Assembly (NCBI RefSeq): GCF_021462225.1
Contig: NC_061794.1
Location: 14,773,784 to 14,837,783 of the forward strand
Length of the DNA stretch: 64,000 nt
Direction: 5' to 3'
DNA from: Girardinichthys multiradiatus
Lineage: Eukaryota; Chordata; Actinopteri; Cyprinodontiformes; Goodeidae
How positions within the stretch are numbered: position 1 is the first letter of the stretch; the number at the start of each line of letters is the position of its first letter. Positions 12,254-23,138 of the stretch are shown piece after piece. The notes under the pieces were generated by a model. It ran no database searches. It had not been told where the DNA came from and saw only the letters and a program-made list of their open reading frames with translations. A program made the position numbers and the translations under genes.

Positions 12254-13833
12254 ATTAATTCAATTCAATTCAATTCAAAAATACTTTATTAATCCCAAAG
12301 GGAAATAAAATATTGTTGTAGTTCATCATGAAGGTTTCTTCAAAGAGCCATTGTAGATGCTGATGGCTGTGGGCAGGAAGGATCTCCTGTAGCGCTCCGT
12401 CTTACAGCAGATCTGAAGAAGCCTCTGTCTGAAGACACTCGTTGTAGGACAGTCTCATGAAGAGGATGCTCAGAGTTCTCCATAATGTTCTTCATTTTAT
12501 GAAGAATCCATCTTTCCACAATGATCTCCAGAGGTTCCAGAGGAGTCCCCAGAACAGAGCCAGCCTTCTTTTTCAGCTTGTTGAGCTTTTTTAAGTCCCT
12601 GGCTCTGATGCTGCTTCCCCAACAGATGATGGCAGAAGAGATCACACTTTCCACAACAGACTTATAGAAGATATGCAGCATCTTGCTGCAAACACCAAAG
12701 GACGTGAGCTTCCTCAAGAAGTACAGTCTGCTCTGTCCCTTCTTGTAGATGGCTTCACAGTTGCATCTCCACTCTAGTCTGTTGTCCAGGTGAACACCGA
12801 GGTATTTATACTCCTCCAACACCTCCACCTCTTTTCCCATGATAGAAATAGTTTTTGACTTATTCCTGTTTCTCTTAAAATCTACAATCATCTCCTTTGT
12901 TTTAGTCACGTTCAAAATGAGATGATTGTTTCCACACCATGCCACAAAGCGGTCCACCACCTTCCTGTACTCAGCTTCTTGTCCATCTCTGATCCACCCC
13001 ATGACTGCAGAATCATCCGCGTATTTCTGCAGATGACAGGAGTCTGTCTTGTACTGGAAGTCTGAGGTGTACAGAGTGAAAAGGAATGGTGAGAGTACAG
13101 TCCCCTGTGGTGCTCCTGTGCTGCTGACTACCTGGTTAGACTCACAACCCTTCAGTCTCACAAACCGTGGTCTGTTTGTCAGGTAGTCTTTGATCCAGGA
13201 GATTGTTGAGGCCTCCACCTGAGTCTTCTGGAGTTTCTGACAAAGCAAATCAAGTTGGATTGTATTAAATGCACTGGATAAATCAAAGAACATGATCCTC
13301 ACAGTGCTGCTGGCTTTGTCCAGATGACAGTGAGTTTGTTGAAGCAGGTGTATGATGGCATCTTCAACTCCAACTCCACAGCGATAAGCAAACTGAAGGG
13401 GGTCCTGATGGTTTACCGTTTGCTTATTCAGGTGGGCCAACAGGAGTCTCTCTAGGACCTTCGTGATGTGAGATGTCAGGGCAACAGGTCTATAGTCATT
13501 GAGGACTGATGGGTGAGTTTTCTTTGGTACCGGAACAAGACAGGAGGTCTTCCACAACACCGGAACCTTCTTCTGGGCCAGGTTAATATTGAAGAGGTGC
13601 TGCAGAATCCCACAGAGCTGCTCTGCAAAGGCCTTCAGGACTCTAGGGCTGACATGATCTGGACCTGCAGCCTTATTCCTATTCAGTCTCTCCAGTTGCA
13701 TCTTCACTTGACTTCTTGAGACACACAGGTGGAAGGGGGAAAGAAAGGAAGCATCAGCAACTTCTGATATGGTTGAAGGCAAACATGTAGAAGCAGAAGG
13801 GTCTATGGCTGAGGTGGAAGATAAAAAAAATTG
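12254..13833 (-). mobile_element. 5'-truncated Rex1/Babar-like LINE
   Basis: The element is read on the minus strand. Its 3' end is the untranslated tail 'ctttgggattaataaagtat' followed by an AATTG/AATTC pentamer run at 12256-12280, which marks the target-primed insertion end. The body is one long RT frame. The 5' end is truncated within the linker between the endonuclease and RT domains, near 13833. It sits in a Tc1 relic and so post-dates it. The same 3' tail recurs at 31660-31702. Confidence 0.85.
12340..13833 (-). CDS. LINE reverse transcriptase (N-terminally truncated)
   Basis: The frame is open for about 497 codons from the truncation point and has no ATG near its start, so 13833 marks the element edge and not an initiation codon. 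RT domain blocks are in order: LNRNKAAGPD (fingers), 'NDYRPVALTSHITKVLERLL', 'FFDLSSAFNTIQ' (motif A aspartate), 'GAPQGTVLSPFLFTLYTSDF' (motif B), 'KYADDSAV' (motif C, catalytic YADD), then 'YKYLGVHLDNRLEW' and a thumb region. The enzyme would copy element RNA at a nicked chromosomal target. The apurinic endonuclease domain is missing, so this copy cannot move unaided, although the RT frame itself is unbroken. Family placement (Rex1/Babar, CR1-like group) is from recognition. Confidence 0.85.
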   Translation of the reverse strand, partial: QFFLSSTSAIDPSASTCLPSTISEVADASFLSPFHLCVSRSQVKMQLERLNRNKAAGPDHVSPRVLKAFAEQLCGILQHLFNINLAQKKVPVLWKTSCLVPVPKKTHPSVLNDYRPVALTSHITKVLERLLLAHLNKQTVNHQDPLQFAYRCGVGVEDAIIHLLQQTHCHLDKASSTVRIMFFDLSSAFNTIQLDLLCQKLQKTQVEASTISWIKDYLTNRPRFVRLKGCESNQVVSSTGAPQGTVLSPFLFTLYTSDFQYKTDSCHLQKYADDSAVMGWIRDGQEAEYRKVVDRFVAWCGNNHLILNVTKTKEMIVDFKRNRNKSKTISIMGKEVEVLEEYKYLGVHLDNRLEWRCNCEAIYKKGQSRLYFLRKLTSFGVCSKMLHIFYKSVVESVISSAIICWGSSIRARDLKKLNKLKKKAGSVLGTPLEPLEIIVERWILHKMKNIMENSEHPLHETVLQRVSSDRGFFRSAVRRSATGDPSCPQPSASTMAL

Positions 13834-14049
13834 AGGTGTTATCTACAATGGTTTGACAAAGGGGGTGATCTCATCCCTCACTTTTCAACTGATCATTTGC
13901 ACAAAATAATAATGAAACCATGTATTCTTACCTTCTACTTCACAAGTATGTCCTACTTTGTGTTGGTCTGTCACATAAAATCCCAATAATCCCAATACAT
14001 GGACGTTTGTGACTGTAACATGATAGTATAAGGAAACTTGTAAAGGTAT
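13834..14049 (+). mobile_element. Tc1-like relic, right part
   Basis: This continues the relic interrupted at 12253: 'gtgttatctacaatgg' corresponds to the segment just after the transposase stop, and then comes the terminal block 'tactttgtgttggtctgtca' and 'aaaatcccaata'. The last few bases of the terminus are eroded. Confidence 0.75.
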
Positions 14050-14844
14050 AGTTGCTTGATTGATCCATAGGAGAAATTCAACCAGCAGATCAACTGAAAA
14101 CATCAACTGCTAAGCTCCAAAAAAGACCTTGACATTGTCCCCTGATTATATCATCCTGGTCTGCCTGAACCATAGCTGTGTCCTCCAGCTCTTTCTGTTT
14201 TATAATGATGGAATTAAATTAAGTACATGTGTGGCCTGCAGAGAGCAGGACACTTTAACACTCCACCAAAATGAAGGGTTATTATATTTAAATACAGACT
14301 GAAAATAATTTGTTAATCATGGTGTGACCATTTTGAAGAAAACTAATAGGCTCATTAGTAATCAGGGACTAATTCATTGTCCTATTTCAGCATGAAAAGA
14401 CATTCCAAATTGCATTGTAACAATCAGTGTTAGATTATCTCTTTCAATGTTTATTAAGAAGTAAATAGATTTTCCTTACAAAGTAAAGTCAGCATTTTTG
14501 TTACTACATGAACAAATTATTCTTTTAGATAATAGTATCCTATCAACAGTATAGCTAGAGTTTGGGAAAGACCTTGCTTCATCCTTTTATCTATCTTGGA
14601 AAAGGCTGACTTTCCTACTTGGGGGCTCAGTCGTGCACCAACACTTCTGGATGAACTGTCGCTATCAGGTCCTGATCGTTCCACTTCAGATTCCAACTAA
14701 GCTCAAATCTCTGCAGCCACATTTCAAAGTCTTCTGGAAGTCTTTCTCTGGTAAGAAAAGGCTGCATCCCACTAGGATAAAATCATAAGCTGGCCAAGCT
14801 CTGTTAGTCAGACGTTGTGATGGATGCTTTGCTGTTCACATATT
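14050..14844. other. Non-coding, nothing recognised
   Basis: No conserved frame or known repeat is seen in this AT-rich stretch. Confidence 0.4.
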
Positions 14845-15979
14845 TTTCTTTACAGTCACAACATTAATATATTTCAATGGGATTGTATGTGATAGAAAAA
14901 CCAAATTAATGCATAACAGAAGTGGGAGGAAAATAATAATTAGTGTTCAACATTTTTTACTGGAAGGTATTGCCATGTTTAATCTGATACCCTTAAATGA
15001 AATCTTTTGCAACAAACAACCTTCAAACCACCTGGTTAAATAGAGTGCATCTGTGTGTGATTAAATTCCAGTATAAATACAGCTGTTCTCTGAAGACCTT
15101 AGAGGTTTATGAGACAAAAGTGAACAAACACCATCATGAATGCCATCGAACGCAGGGGACAGGTTAGGGGTAAAGTTGTGGAGAACCTAGTATTTGAATT
15201 AAAACAATATCCTAGACTTTAACATCTCACAGATTACTATTCAATCCATCACACATAAATGGAAAAAAGTATAGTACAAGTGCAGACCTGTCAAGACATG
15301 GACGTCTACCTAAATTGGTAGGTAAGAAGAACATTAATCAGAGAGGCAGCCAAGAGGCTCATGGTAACCCTGGAGGAGCTGCGGAGATCACAAATCAGTC
15401 TTTTTATGAATGAGTGTCAAGAAAGTCATAATTGAAAGTAAACCATACAGAAATCTTGTTTGCAGTTTGCAGTCTTGAAGCAAAATTGTGGAATAATTGT
15501 GGAGAAGTTGCTCTGGTTAGATAAGAGCAGAATGAATGATTGGCTATCCAGTCATGGAAGGAAACCTGCAAGTAGCTTTAAAAAAATGAGACTCTACAAA
15601 GGTTAATTTTCCAGTAGGATGACACTAAACACACAGCGAGAGCTACAATGGAACGATTTAGATAAAAGCATATTAATGTTAGAATGACCTAGTCCATGTC
15701 CAGTCCTAAATAAAACTGAGAATCAGTGGGAAGACCTAAAAATTGATGACTCTCCAATCTGAGTTTTAGGTATTTTGCAAAAGAAGATTTGTTAAAAAAA
15801 ATCCCTATCTAGTGACGCACAAAGCCGGTGAGAGATGTACAAAAGACTTCTTAGTGAACTCTAGGTTCTTTTCTTCACAAATATGCAACTTTGTTGTGTT
15901 GGTCTTTAAAATAAAATACAAATAAAATAATTTTGTGTTTGTAATGAAGCAATGTGAAAACCTTCCTAAGGCACTGCAT
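14845..15979 (+). mobile_element. Full-length but decayed Tc1-like transposon
   Basis: Both diverged termini are visible as an inverted pair: the left one from about 14845 ('ttctatcacat' type block on the complement) and the right one ending at 'aaggcactgcata' near 15979. Between them is plus-strand transposase sequence. A start lies near 15136 (catgaatgcc), followed by HTH remnants ('atctcacagattactattca'), 'gacatggacgtctacctaaa', 'ggcagccaagaggctcatgg', catalytic-core scraps and a C-terminal 'tattttgcaaaagaag'. Stops and indels occur throughout, so there is no coding capacity. Confidence 0.8.
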
Positions 15980-18900
15980 ATATTTACAGAATAAGGGAAA
16001 TACAACCGGTGCATACCTTCTTTGATGAAGACATAGGTTCAACATTGAACTCTGGAACAAGATGTTGCTTGTCTAATTGCCCAGACATCTGAATAATTAA
16101 AAGGTCAGACAAAAAAGGCATAGATTCAAGGCATTTTCATTAACTGTACAAAGATGCACAAACACACATCATTCTGGAAAACACACATAATCAGATCTGC
16201 ACTGCTGTTAGCTGACTCAATTTACTGAATTGAGCAGATTTTTCATTTCCATCCCAATTTGACCCAATCACCTCTTCTGGAAGCTCACGGTGCTTTTATG
16301 GCTCCTAAGTTAGTAATCACACTGTTATTGGAGTACTCTGAATACAGGTGGTCTTTCATCACAACAGTGATGTTGTTAACAGACAAACTGTGTGTGGCAG
16401 TGAAGGTGTGTGTGTGTGTGTGTGGGGGGGGGAGGTCTTATCTGAAAGTAATTTACTGTAAAGCAAACAAACACAAATCATTTTATCTACCTTTATCACT
16501 GCTAAAACACATGTCATCTAAAACCTGATTTATCATAAGTTACTTTTTTGTGTTTTTTTGTTTTTTTTACCTCAACTTCAGCATACTCTGGCCTACATTT
16601 CCCCAGAATGCCCCTTGGCGAACGCCAGAGATCGTGCCTGAATGGATGATTTTAAATGCAGGTGCATGGAACTGTGCGGCTGGAATACTTCCAGCTGAAA
16701 AAGCAGGAGTCACCTTTCTCATTCCAATACAACTTGTCACAATAATGCATTTCATTCAGGTTTATTCTGGCAGCTGCTTGTGGAAAAAAGTTCCAGTGTC
16801 TCCACAACTCAAATTCTGTGCAAACTTATGCATTTTGACCTATTGCAGTGTTGTTTTAGAAATGGTGCAGCTTGTCGATTATACCGTAAAACTCATACTG
16901 AAATCCTTCATTGTCTTCCAATTACTTGACTTTAATCCCCATCTGAGCCCAGGGAACCTTTGAACTTTAGCAACCCATCTAAATCAAATGTGTTTGCAGT
17001 GTTTTGTAGTATTTTTGATTTCACACAATGTAAGTGGAGGTGACGCATGAATCTATGTCTTTTTGTTCAATTAGATTTTTCTACAAAACAGCTAACTGAC
17101 TTTGCAACAACATAATTGAAAAACCTCCTGCTGGCTTGCCTCCCAAGTAAAGCCGCTGTGCAACACACGACACATGTTTAGCTTTATCTGATTGCTCTCT
17201 GTTTGCTGCAGTTATCTTTAGCAGGGCAACTACCAAAGGTTTATAGAATTGTTGTGACAGTTAAGAAAGCAGGTTTGAAATAGAAAAAAAAGGATTCAGG
17301 GTCCAGGAGTGTACCACAGTCTTATAGTCCATATTTGCGTTTACATACAATATAAATGTAACGGCAGTAGCAGGTTTCATGTGAAAGTAAGTAGTAAATA
17401 GGTGGAGGTGAACTGGCAATGTAATTATTCTCTGAAATAGGAAATGCTATATCTATAATTTGTACAAAAAAAAAAAAAAACATTAGTTAAGAGGAAATTA
17501 ATATTGGACTCGAACTCTATCCTCTAGATATGTAAATCTGATGACCACGGGGCAGGGTTTATCAGAAACTACCTCAAGATTTTGAGAATGAAGAGAATTA
17601 AATGCCCTGGTTGCAGTTCACAACCCCATTGAACACTTAAGGATCAGCCTGAGCCTGCTGTTTGTGCCAGAGTGCCGAAAACTACCACACTTGCGACAAA
17701 TGCTAGTTGGTCCCACAGCAGTGTGTGACCAAGCTGGTTACCAGCAAGAGGAGAAGGTGCCAGGCTTTTGTAGCTCTGTGCGGTACTTCCATGTACTACT
17801 GAGGCCTCTGTTTGTTAAGTGAATGAATTGTTCTACTGCGTTTTTTCTTTGAACCTCAACCATCTAATCCAATAAACAATCTCAAAGAAGAGTCAATAGC
17901 AGAACACACTGGTTAGCAGGACTTGGCAAGTTTTTCATGGGTGCAATCCACAACTGTGTTGCTAAGTTCACAAGCACGTTTTCTATACAACTTTGTTCTA
18001 TAGATTCAAACTAGCCATGTTTTTACAAACTCACAAGCTGGAATAATATTTTTAAATAATTAGATAACAGAACCCTATTTAGAGTTTGTGGGGGGGCATT
18101 CCAGAAAAAGCCCAGGATTGTTTTATAGTATCAGTCCAAACCTGTAAAAAGGTGAATGCATGAAGCCTAACTGCAGGAACAAAAAGTACAATAATGCTTA
18201 TTTCTGATTATTTCATATTAATTAAAGCATTTTGTTTTTCAAAATATTTATGAAAGGAACAACAGTACAACCTAGTCTGAATGTCAGGTGAATGAAAACC
18301 ACACCACAATGTGTTAATACAAGCTTGTTACCATCCTATAAAGTAACTTCCTATCATTTCCCTTGACCTATCTTTTGACAGATTTTGTCCTTGTTTATTC
18401 TCATTCTTTTATTTACAAATTGCTACACCAAACCCACTAATAGTGTTGTACCTGTTTATATTCAACATTGATCCAATACTACAGCTAAAATTCCTCCTTT
18501 GAGATTTTCAAATTCAACCAAGCATGAATGCTTTATTTTATGGTTGACTGCAGAGACCCTCAGCTTCAAGCATTCCTTCAGGAAAATATAGGTATTTTTA
18601 TCTTTATATAAATCCCTCTCCATCCTGTTCACTTCTTTTCATTACTGGAATAGGTCTACCTGCTGTAAGGCTTTGCTGAAAAAAAGTTGAAACAGTGAGG
18701 TGACACAGCAGTTTGTTGGGGAGCACATACAGCATACCATGATGCCTTTTTGAATTCGTGCATATCACTAGTGGCTTTGTAGAGATGATGGTGTCATGAC
18801 TTCTTTCAATATGAGTACACACATTCAGTGGCATAAATTACTGTTCATATCTTTTTTTGGCTTTGCTTTTCAGTGGGTTAATACAAAAATACAGCTCCTT

Positions 18901-19770
18901 CTGCTGGCCAGTGTTAGGCCTGCACAAAGACCCTGTCCATCTCTCTTCAGGCCCTTTCAGTCATTTTGTCCTGTGTCTTCGTGCATGCCTTCCTCTCTGC
19001 TGCTACACGGATCCCCTCTGCAGTGGCAGGTGCACTTGCAGGGCTATGGAGGATTTTTTTGCCAGGAGCTTGAATGAAGGCTTTATAGGCTGGCTTTCAA
19101 TGTGGCTACTGTTCCCCTCTGTGTTATCTTAGGAAAGGCACTATCATCTCTGTTATGATCTACATCCCTCCATTTGTTGCTTCTCGCTCATCAGATGAGA
19201 CTGGCTCACAAAGACCTCCAGAGGGGGTTACGATCTTCCGTTTCAATCAGGCGTGTGAATCCCCAAAAGCACCCTTGCAAACACACACAAACAGAAAACA
19301 CACACACCACTATGAGTGAAACTACATGTTAACTTCAAGGCAGTCAAGCTACAGAAACAGAAAACAGGACAGGCGAAGTTGTCTGACACTGCAGCTTTCA
19401 GCAGAGTTGCTGCAGAATTAAATCGGTGAGTTGCGAGGACAGAAAAATGAGTCAGCCTAGCTTGTCATTGTCACTATTCTAGCTTAATGCCTTGGTCGTT
19501 ATAAACCCTGAAATGAGGATTAGCTCTTTAAAAGTCTGTGCTTTTTTTTCCCCTCAAAACTAAACTGTTATGCAACCAGCACCTATTGCTATGCAACAGA
19601 GATCCAGCCTATTTTCAGCTTGTGAAAGCTTTTACATTTGCTTCTCTAAACGTTTAGTGTGCATGATACAATGAACTAAACATAATTAGTTGAAATTGTT
19701 GGATTCTTAGAATCAATAACCCATTAGATTGCTTAATAACATTGCATAATTGGTAGTAACAAGTTATATA
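15980..19770. other. Long non-coding stretch
   Basis: I see no convincing exon, RNA gene or known transposon. The 137-codon frame at 16550-16963 is AT-rich, hydrophobic and unlike any family I know. A short GT run followed by a G run lies at about 16405-16432, and an A run at about 17467-17480. Confidence 0.4.
16405..16432 (+). repeat. GT microsatellite followed by poly-G
   Basis: A (GT)n run of about 9 units passes directly into 9 consecutive G residues. It is a simple repeat, likely to be length-variable. Confidence 0.85.
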
Positions 19771-20186
19771 TGTCATATTAGCTGAGATTTTCCTGACCCA
19801 CGTGCAGAATCACTCAAGGACACTGGTAAATTAAAAAAGTTTAATTATCTCAAAGAATACTGGTCCGGAGAATCAGAAGTTGTACTCCTAGTGAAAGTTG
19901 GAGAGTGGGGAGGCTGGAGGATTAGTTTGAAGCTTGCAGAGGCAGCTGGTAGATGAGGTCCTGGGTTTCTGTCTGAAGGTGAAGGAAGTGAATCCAGGGT
20001 TGTGATCCATACAACCACTCAACGTGGAGCATCAGGCGAAGAATGCTTGTCCTGCAGCTCCTTAAAAACGCTCCAGCCCAAGATTGGATACAGGTGTGCA
20101 GAAGCAGTCTGCACACCACGCCCACTAGCAGAACCTCTCCGGGAAGACAGGAAGATTACACAGAATAGCAAAAACAGATTGTGACA
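19771..20186 (-). mobile_element. 3' LTR of a sushi-like chromovirus
   Basis: On the minus strand the LTR runs from 'tgtcacaatctgttttt' at 20186 to 'ctaatatgaca' at 19771, giving TGTCA...TGACA inverted ends. It contains AATTAAAC near its 3' part in place of a canonical AATAAA. It follows directly on a polypurine tract and a chromodomain-coding relic, so it is the 3' LTR of a truncated element. The solo LTR at 3405-4022 is the same family. Confidence 0.8.
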
Positions 20187-20187
20187 A

Positions 20188-20200
20188 TACTCCTCTCTCA
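20188..20200 (-). other. Polypurine tract of the chromovirus
   Basis: Minus-strand 'gagagaggagtat' abuts the TGTCAC start of the LTR. In LTR retroelements this purine run primes plus-strand DNA synthesis. Its placement between the chromodomain stop and the LTR confirms the orientation. Confidence 0.75.
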
Positions 20201-20541
20201 AAGACTGCCTACTGGCGGTCTGGATGACCCAGGCTGACGGGAAGCAACAATCGCTCTAATAAGAGAGTCGTCCAAAATAAAAGAACGAGGGATCCAAGAG
20301 CGATCCTCAGGGCCATAACCCACCCAATCAACCAAATATTGAAAACCCCTACCCCGACGACAAGCATCCAAAATCTTACGCACAGCGTAGACAGGCAGAC
20401 CATCCCCAGCCAGGTTGGGAGGTGGGGGCTCGGAAGGAGGTGTTGGACCACTTGTTGCTGAATATTGGACTACTTGCACAGACACCAGGCCTCCTGATGC
20501 TTTCGGCCATTTTGTATCCAGGACAGTCTGCTCCTCCATAT
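20201..20541 (-). pseudogene. Chromovirus integrase C-terminus with chromodomain
   Basis: The fragment encodes the last ~113 residues of a Ty3/Gypsy integrase. It has a proline-rich linker ([11 protein letters not shown]), then the chromodomain core [20 protein letters not shown] followed by [18 protein letters not shown], and a short tail with the stop just before the polypurine tract. Chromodomains direct integration towards particular chromatin marks. The aromatic residues expected of the fold are present (Y, W, W). Everything upstream (gag, protease, RT, integrase core) is missing, and the env-bearing LTR element begins immediately beyond. Confidence 0.85.
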
Positions 20542-20544
20542 CCC

Positions 20545-21888
20545 ATCAAGCATCACGATTGATATGACAGGGCGTCCCAAGTCTGACGTTACAAGACGCT
20601 ACATAGGAAGGCGGACATTTTCGAAACTCGCTTTCAGCTGGGAATCTTGACACGGTTACCACGCAAATGGGGCATCCACTGGAGAAGAAGAGATCCCACG
20701 TGGAGTCTTCATTTATTTCTCTCTCTCGTTGGCCAACGAACAATTCATAACTGAGGTTTCTGGACTAGGAAGGCCAGAAATTTCACTTTGCCGATCGAAG
20801 ACGTGAGTTTAACACGTAACTAAAAACACGGAGTTCGAGGAAACGAAACGCAATCGTGTTTCATCCCTAGTCGAGTGCTGATGGTCAGATCCTATTTTTT
20901 TCTTTTTGTCAAGAAGACCAAAGGATGGGACTGACCGCTCTCTTGGAGTGTAACTGCGGACGCGCACAACGCTTCAACAACCCACCCCCCCCCCCTCTCA
21001 CTCGCTGCCCCAGAAGGAAACTTCAACAAGTAATCTTTTATTTCTTTATTAGAAGGCCTGGGCAGGGTCAGAGGTGTAGAGCGATCAGAATCGCTGGTTA
21101 GGATCTCATTTGCTCTGAATGATATGTGCATGTAACTTTGTTATTGAAACTTTGATGTGTTGATGTCTGGAGCCGCTGTGTTCCTAGTTTTGTGCGTGTT
21201 TCACCATCTGAGAGTCAACGCAACCCAAGACTGGACTGTTAAAATAACCTCGTGGTGAATTTTACCATTTTCCTTTGTCTTCAACCTCACTGTGCTAGCT
21301 TGCCACCAAAAGTTAGAATCCTTTGTGCTCAGGAGTTGGGGGGAAGTTTTATGATCGGACAGCACTGAGTACAGTCGGAGCTGCGCTCCAACCCCCTCCC
21401 ACTCGCCACCACACCCCTTTTCATATTCTCATTCCTTCTGTTTTTGCCATAAACTGCTGGTTGATTCAATACACACCCAATTCTGTTTTCTTTATTCTTG
21501 CTTAGTTAGATGTGTTACCCTTGTTATGTAGAATTTTGCATGTAGAGTAGGTGAAGATTAATAAATATTCACATAGATAAAGAGAGAGCGTTTTGTGTTC
21601 ATTGTGTGCAAAAAGTGATTCGTCAGTCAAGATAAGGTTAAAGTTCCACACGTTTCGGCAGAAACGGTCAATTAAACAGTGACATCTCCGGCAATAGTTA
21701 TTAATTATTACGGAGTATTTAACGGGTGTAATTGTCAAAGGCATTGAGTCGCAATTACAACACCAGAAACATCTCTGGTCTCGATTCATAAATGAGGATT
21801 TTGGTTAAGAAATTGATATTGTCAGATTATGATTTGTAATTATAATTATTGATCAAGATTAATCAATCAATAATCATAACCCCCAACA
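20545..21888 (+). repeat. Putative 5' LTR of the env-bearing element
   Basis: The right edge is well supported: sequence ends 'cccccaaca' at 21888, and after a 2-base gap comes an 18-base primer-binding site. An AATAAA-like signal ('attaataaatattc') lies near 21559, leaving about 310 bases of U5. The left edge is only inferred, from where the chromodomain homology stops. The region is richer in GC than its surroundings and contains a poly-C run at about 20984-20994. No second copy is available for comparison. Confidence 0.55.
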
Positions 21889-21890
21889 TA

Positions 21891-21908
21891 TGGCGTCCCT
21901 GGGTGGGC
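21891..21908 (+). other. Primer-binding site complementary to tRNA-Asn
   Basis: The 18 bases 'tggcgtccctgggtgggc' are the exact complement of the 3' end of vertebrate tRNA-Asn(GTT) including its CCA tail, as I remember that tRNA. The next base departs from complementarity. The position, two bases after an LTR-like 'CA' end, is where a retroviral minus-strand primer site should be. Retroelements anneal a host tRNA here to start reverse transcription. Confidence 0.75.
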
Positions 21909-23138
21909 CTTAAAAAGACAGACATCGAATCACTGTTGCATAGAATGAACAGTTGTGATCTCCGTTAACTAGACGTGTATTGTGAGACTTTTGAGTTTCG
22001 CACAGAACGTTTGTGAATTAGGGGATATTTTGACTAGGGTGTGCTCAGTTCTACTGCAAAGGATAACATTATCTTTCAGAGCTGTTTGTTGTGGATGCAA
22101 GGTGAAAGTTGGTTTAACTTGTGGAAAAGTTAAAGTTAATTTCCAGTCGCCATCCTGGTGCTGCAGCTGTAAAAATCCAGTGCTGATAGGCAGCAGACCT
22201 GCCCCAGTGTCCGCTGGGCGTAATTACAGTTGTGACCAACATTCTCCCAGTCAGGTAGAGAACAACACCTACATCTGGTGGCCATTTAATAGATTACAGA
22301 TTGCAGCTGGATTTCCCAAACCGCAGACCTGCACTCAGTACCATCTGGTGGTCACTAGTGCGAATTGCATTTCCTACTTTGATTTTTTTTTTTTTAAATC
22401 ACTCAATTGATTAACACAGGCAGATAATTCCATCACCTATGATCAAAAGGGCATAACTTAAAGTTGAAAGTTGAAGTTACAGATCATTCATTGCCACTTT
22501 TGGATAAAATTTAAGCATTTTTGCTAGGTTTTTATTGTGTGAAGCATGTTTTGATCTGACTCATAAAACTAACTTAGTTGTCTAACAGGAAGGTAGGTGA
22601 TTCATATTAGAGAACACTAACACTTATTTGAAGCCAAGAACAGCATTGAATGTTTTAGTTTCGTTTTCCCGTTTTTAAAATTTTATTTTGATTTGATTTG
22701 GTTTTGGGTTATTTCAAAATTATTTTCCCGTATTCCTTCTTCCCCTTTTTGTGTGTTTGCTTGATTACCATTAAAGCATAGACTTGGGTAAGCCACAGTT
22801 TGAACGGTCAAACCTGTGTGCCCATTTTAAGCAAACCCATACACCTGGAAGATACGGGTATGAATCAGACAGCGAGCTGAATAGTTTAGACTGTTGTGTG
22901 CGGCTAATTAATTTTAGCAATCCTTTAATCACTGAACAGCTTAGCCTGTTGTGTGCGGCTAATTAATTTTAGCAATCCTTTAATCACTGAACAGCTCAGC
23001 CTGTTGTGTGTGGCTAATTAATTTTAGCAATCCTTTAATCACTGAACAGCCTAGCCTGTTGCATTGCTGCTAATTTCTTTCAGTGGTGGTTCATAGATAA
23101 ACAGTATATGTGTTTGCATTGTGCATTTTGGGCCAAAG
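21909..23138 (+). other. Leader region of the env-bearing element
   Basis: This lies between the primer-binding site and the first gag-like frame and is about 1.2 kb long. It carries a 142-codon open frame (21982-22410) with several cysteine pairs that I cannot assign, a T run at 22383-22395, and the 55-bp tandem repeat at 22886-23066. A packaging or translation role is conceivable but nothing in the sequence proves it. Confidence 0.4.
22886..23066 (+). repeat. 55-bp tandem repeat, three copies plus a partial
   Basis: The unit starting 'ctgttgtgtgcggctaatta' begins at 22891, 22946 and 23001 and again, truncated, at 23056, giving an exact 55-bp period. Copies differ by only a few bases, so the expansion is recent relative to the decay of the surrounding gene remnants. 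It lies in the leader of the env-bearing element, about 80 bases before the gag-like start. Confidence 0.9.

Noticed and set aside
16550..16963. 137-codon ORF as a host gene
   Set aside because: Hydrophobic, AT-driven composition, no domain, no splice context; consistent with a chance frame.
20545..21888. Host promoter or CpG island
   Set aside because: The GC-richer sequence ends in an LTR-like CA two bases before a tRNA primer site, which is better explained as an LTR.
22886..23066. CRISPR-like array
   Set aside because: The 55-bp units are directly contiguous with no unique spacers, and the setting is a vertebrate genome.
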